From the NCBI GenBank assembly GCA_052384575.1, contig JBQSUQ010000012.1: 64,000 bases of DNA. One strand, 5' to 3'. The notes under the pieces were generated by a model. It had not been told where the DNA came from. It did not search any database and saw nothing but the letters and a program-made list of their open reading frames with translations. The DNA comes from JBQSUQ01 sp052384575. GTDB taxonomy: Bacteria > Pseudomonadota > Gammaproteobacteria > Enterobacterales > Pasteurellaceae. Positions within the stretch are counted from its first letter, which is position 1, and each line of letters starts with the position of its first letter. Shown here piece after piece: positions 61,824 to 64,000 of the stretch. A program made the translations under genes and the position numbers.

Positions 61824-62666
61824 ATGATGAATTCAGGCATTTTATATATAGTGGCAACGCCAATTGGCAACTTGCAAGATATTAGCCAGCGCGCTTTAGA
61901 AACCTTTGCACAAGTAGATTTAATTGCGGCGGAAGATACGCGTCACAGCGGTTTATTGTTGAGCCATTACGCGATTAAAAAGCCGTTTTTTGCTTTACAC
62001 GATCATAATGAACAGCAAAAAGCGGATTTATTGGTAGAAAAACTGCAACAGGGGAGCCATATTGCGCTGATTTCTGATGCTGGCACGCCATTAATTAGCG
62101 ATCCAGGTTTTCATTTGGTGAGAAAATGTCGTCAAGCAGGCATTAAAGTGGTGCCAGTGCCGGGTGCTTGTGCCGCTATTACTGCATTATGTGCTTCTGG
62201 TATTGCTTCAGATCGTTTTTGCTTCGAAGGTTTTTTACCTGCCAAGAGCAAAGCAAGACAAGATAAATTACAAAACTTAGTCAAAGAAGACCGCACTTTA
62301 ATCTTCTATGAAAGTACCCATCGCATTTTGGATACCCTAGAAGATATAGAAAGCGTTTTTGGGGCAGAACGTTATGTTGTGCTTGCTCGCGAAATTACAA
62401 AAACATGGGAAACCATAACCGGCGATGCAGTTGGCCAATTACGTCAATGGTTGCAACAGGATGCGAATCGAACCAAAGGCGAAATGGTGTTGATTGTGGA
62501 AGGAAATACACAAAGGGCAGAGGAAGAATTTGAACCGAAAGCTATTAAAGCCTTACAACTGATAAGCCAAGAATTACCATTAAAAAAAGCAGCAGCAATT
62601 GTCGCTGAATTATATGGCTACAAAAAAAATGCCCTTTATCAATACGGGCTAGAACATTTTGACTAA
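61824..62666 (+). CDS. rsmI: 16S rRNA ribose methyltransferase RsmI
   Basis: RsmI 2'-O-methylates C1402 of 16S rRNA. The 280-residue protein of the tetrapyrrole-methylase fold has LYIVATPIGNLQDISQRALE at the start, AAEDTRHSGLLL near 38, and LISDAGTPLISDPG near 85. The ATG at 61824 is the family start; a longer frame through the lpoA promoter is rejected. The lpoA-rsmI divergent pair is conserved. Confidence 0.95.
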   Translation: MMNSGILYIVATPIGNLQDISQRALETFAQVDLIAAEDTRHSGLLLSHYAIKKPFFALHDHNEQQKADLLVEKLQQGSHIALISDAGTPLISDPGFHLVRKCRQAGIKVVPVPGACAAITALCASGIASDRFCFEGFLPAKSKARQDKLQNLVKEDRTLIFYESTHRILDTLEDIESVFGAERYVVLAREITKTWETITGDAVGQLRQWLQQDANRTKGEMVLIVEGNTQRAEEEFEPKAIKALQLISQELPLKKAAAIVAELYGYKKNALYQYGLEHFD

Positions 62667-62680
62667 AAAAGAAGATAAAT

Positions 62681-62700
62681 TTTGCGATCCTGATCAAACT
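62681..62700. promoter_or_regulatory. Candidate CRP site upstream of fruR
   Basis: TGCGA-TCCTGA-TCAAA (62683-62698) differs from the CRP consensus by one base in each half. The left half (TTTTGCGATC-like) also resembles the competence-type CRP-S sites of Haemophilus. Either reading is weak. Confidence 0.4.
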
Positions 62701-62786
62701 TCGGAAGATTTATACTTTATTTGTATTAAATGATCTGTTTATAATCGTTCCCCTCATTTTTATGGACGGAATGGTTAAGGATTAGG

Positions 62787-63776
62787 ATGAAGTTAGATGA
62801 ATTAGCAAAATTAGCGGGCGTATCACGCACAACAGCAAGCTATGTGGTCAATGGCAAAGCGAAACAATATCGCGTGAGCGATAAAACCATTGCTAAAGTC
62901 AACGCCTTAATTAAAGAGCATAACTTCAAACCTGATGCCCTTGCTGCCAGTTTAAGAGCTGGCAAAACCAATACTATCGGTTTAATCATTCCAGACTTTG
63001 AAAATATCAGCTACGCGCAAATCGCCAATCTATTAGAAAATCGTTGTCGCGAAAAAGGTTACCAATTATTAATCGGTTGCACCAACGACAACGCGCAAAA
63101 TGAAATAGCCTGTGTTCAACAACTTCTACGTCGTAAAGTGGATGCCCTCATTGTGTCTAGCGCCTTAGCCTCTGATGATCCTTTTTATCAACAGCAGGCA
63201 GATAAAGTTTCCATCATTGGTTTCGACCGAAAAATTATGGTGGACAAGGTACAGAATGTATTAAGCAATGATGAACAAGACGCTTTTCGTCTAGCGGAAA
63301 ATTTATTGCAAAACAACTATAATAACGTGTTATTCCTCGGTGCAGTGCCAGAATTAGCGACAAGCTGTGAACGAGAAAAAGGCTTTCGCCAAGCATTAAA
63401 AGCGCGGTCGATTTCTGCACAGTTTTTATATGCTGAACAATTCCACAAACAAAGTGCTGCCCAAATTATGCAACAATGGCTTGAGCACAATCCATTACCA
63501 GAAGCGATTTTTGTTACTTCTTTAACATTATTACGCGGCGTATTCCAAGCCTTGCTCGCCAAATACAAAGCCATTCCAAAACAATTAGCTATCGCGACAT
63601 TTGGCAATCATGAAATGCTCGATTTATTAGAAAATAAAGTGATTTGCAGTGTACAACATCACGAAAAAATCGTGGAAAGCTTACTACAACTCACTTTTAG
63701 CCAACTAGATAATCAACCCATAAACCAACCAATCCAACCAATCGAACGAGATATCCAGTGCCGAAACTGTGGCTAG
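62787..63776 (+). CDS. fruR: LacI-family regulator FruR/Cra
   Basis: This 329-residue regulator begins MKLDELAKLAGVSRTTASYV, the hallmark FruR/Cra headpiece (the first 30 residues are nearly the E. coli sequence), then a periplasmic-binding-protein-like effector domain. FruR senses fructose-phosphate and controls fructose or central carbon genes. It stands alone, with no fru genes in the window. It ends at a clear terminator. Confidence 0.9.
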   Translation: MKLDELAKLAGVSRTTASYVVNGKAKQYRVSDKTIAKVNALIKEHNFKPDALAASLRAGKTNTIGLIIPDFENISYAQIANLLENRCREKGYQLLIGCTNDNAQNEIACVQQLLRRKVDALIVSSALASDDPFYQQQADKVSIIGFDRKIMVDKVQNVLSNDEQDAFRLAENLLQNNYNNVLFLGAVPELATSCEREKGFRQALKARSISAQFLYAEQFHKQSAAQIMQQWLEHNPLPEAIFVTSLTLLRGVFQALLAKYKAIPKQLAIATFGNHEMLDLLENKVICSVQHHEKIVESLLQLTFSQLDNQPINQPIQPIERDIQCRNCG

Positions 63777-63815
63777 TTTAAAAAGTGCGGTGTAAAAAAG
63801 ATAAATTTTTCTTCT

Positions 63816-63849
63816 CGAGGATATAAGATCAACAGAGATCCTCGTTTTT
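63816..63849 (+). terminator. Terminator after fruR
   Basis: A 7-bp stem (63816-63822 with 63838-63844) with a 15-base loop is followed by five T. Confidence 0.75.
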
Positions 63850-63852
63850 AGA

Positions 63853-64000
63853 TTAAGCATCACCTATGCCAATAGGCGATGTAACCTGCCCTCTACCATC
63901 TTTATTATAAACAGGTATAATATAACCAATATTTATAAGGTTAAATGTCCTTTCTTTGACTTTTTTCTTTACTTTCAAATGGTTAAGGTTTAAAATTATG
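63853..64000 (-). CDS. C-terminal end of an unidentified protein
   Basis: An open minus-strand frame of 49 codons runs from the window edge to a TAA at 63853. The peptide ends with NLINIGYIIPVYNKDGRGQV then TSPIGIGDA. The composition looks like a real protein end, with alternating hydrophobic and polar residues, but the length is too short to name it. It faces the fruR terminator. Confidence 0.4.
   Translation of the reverse strand, partial: IILNLNHLKVKKKVKERTFNLINIGYIIPVYNKDGRGQVTSPIGIGDA

Overview
The window comes from a Haemophilus chromosome of the H. influenzae / H. haemolyticus group. The 9-base DNA uptake sequence AAGTGCGGT (or its complement) occurs dozens of times, often as inverted pairs acting as terminators. 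The DNA is AT-rich, and most proteins are recognisable as H. influenzae orthologues. No tRNA, rRNA, insertion sequence or CRISPR array was seen. The species assignment is an inference.

Layout. 1-27.8 kb is core genome. It holds a minus-strand phosphate-transport/cca/lolB block, a CYTH-radA pair, proA-holD divergent from rsmC, and transporters (NupC type, BCCT type, DASS type). It continues with a yebE-like gene, the 4.5S RNA gene, a MATE pump, riboflavin synthase coupled to a DUF1007/NicO metal exporter pair, and the rsxABCDGE-nth operon with a DUF2254 gene at its end. 27.9-35.7 kb is an accessory island with no perfect uptake sequence that I could find. It has an XRE regulator and a plus-strand gene set: WYL regulator, degenerate double biotinyl/lipoyl-fold protein, TerB-like protein, Gly/Ala-rich membrane protein, HNH nuclease with a hydrophobic tail, and a CxxCxxCC protein. 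A toxin-antitoxin pair (AbrB-type antitoxin with a GNAT toxin) and a HEPN protein follow. 35.8-42.6 kb is core again: prfA, an RDD protein, prmC, a SirB1-like protein, kdsA, a probable Fur-controlled small RNA, sfsA, ycgL and tyrP.

42.8-56.7 kb is a sugar-acid catabolic region. A ula arm (PTS transporter with fused IIC-IIB, IIA, decarboxylase UlaD, lactonase UlaG, repressor UlaR) lies beside a yia arm (IclR regulator, YiaK reductase, YiaL, TRAP transporter, FGGY kinase, 3-epimerase, 4-epimerase). Each arm lacks enzymes the other supplies, so they probably form one pathway: ascorbate by PTS and 2,3-diketogulonate by TRAP, both passing through 3-keto-gulonate-6-phosphate to D-xylulose-5-phosphate. 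Perfect CRP sites (TGTGA-N6-TCACA) sit in both control regions. 56.8-64 kb is core: a HAD phosphatase, a nitroreductase, dolP-diaA-yraN-lpoA divergent from rsmI, a fruR/cra regulator, and the 3' end of an unidentified minus-strand gene.

The best candidate for an undescribed system is the 28.4-34.1 kb gene set. Its parts (WYL control, TerB, glycine-zipper membrane protein, membrane-tethered HNH nuclease) look like a conflict or phage-defence module, but no function is proven. The second candidate is the AbrB/GNAT/HEPN cassette just downstream.
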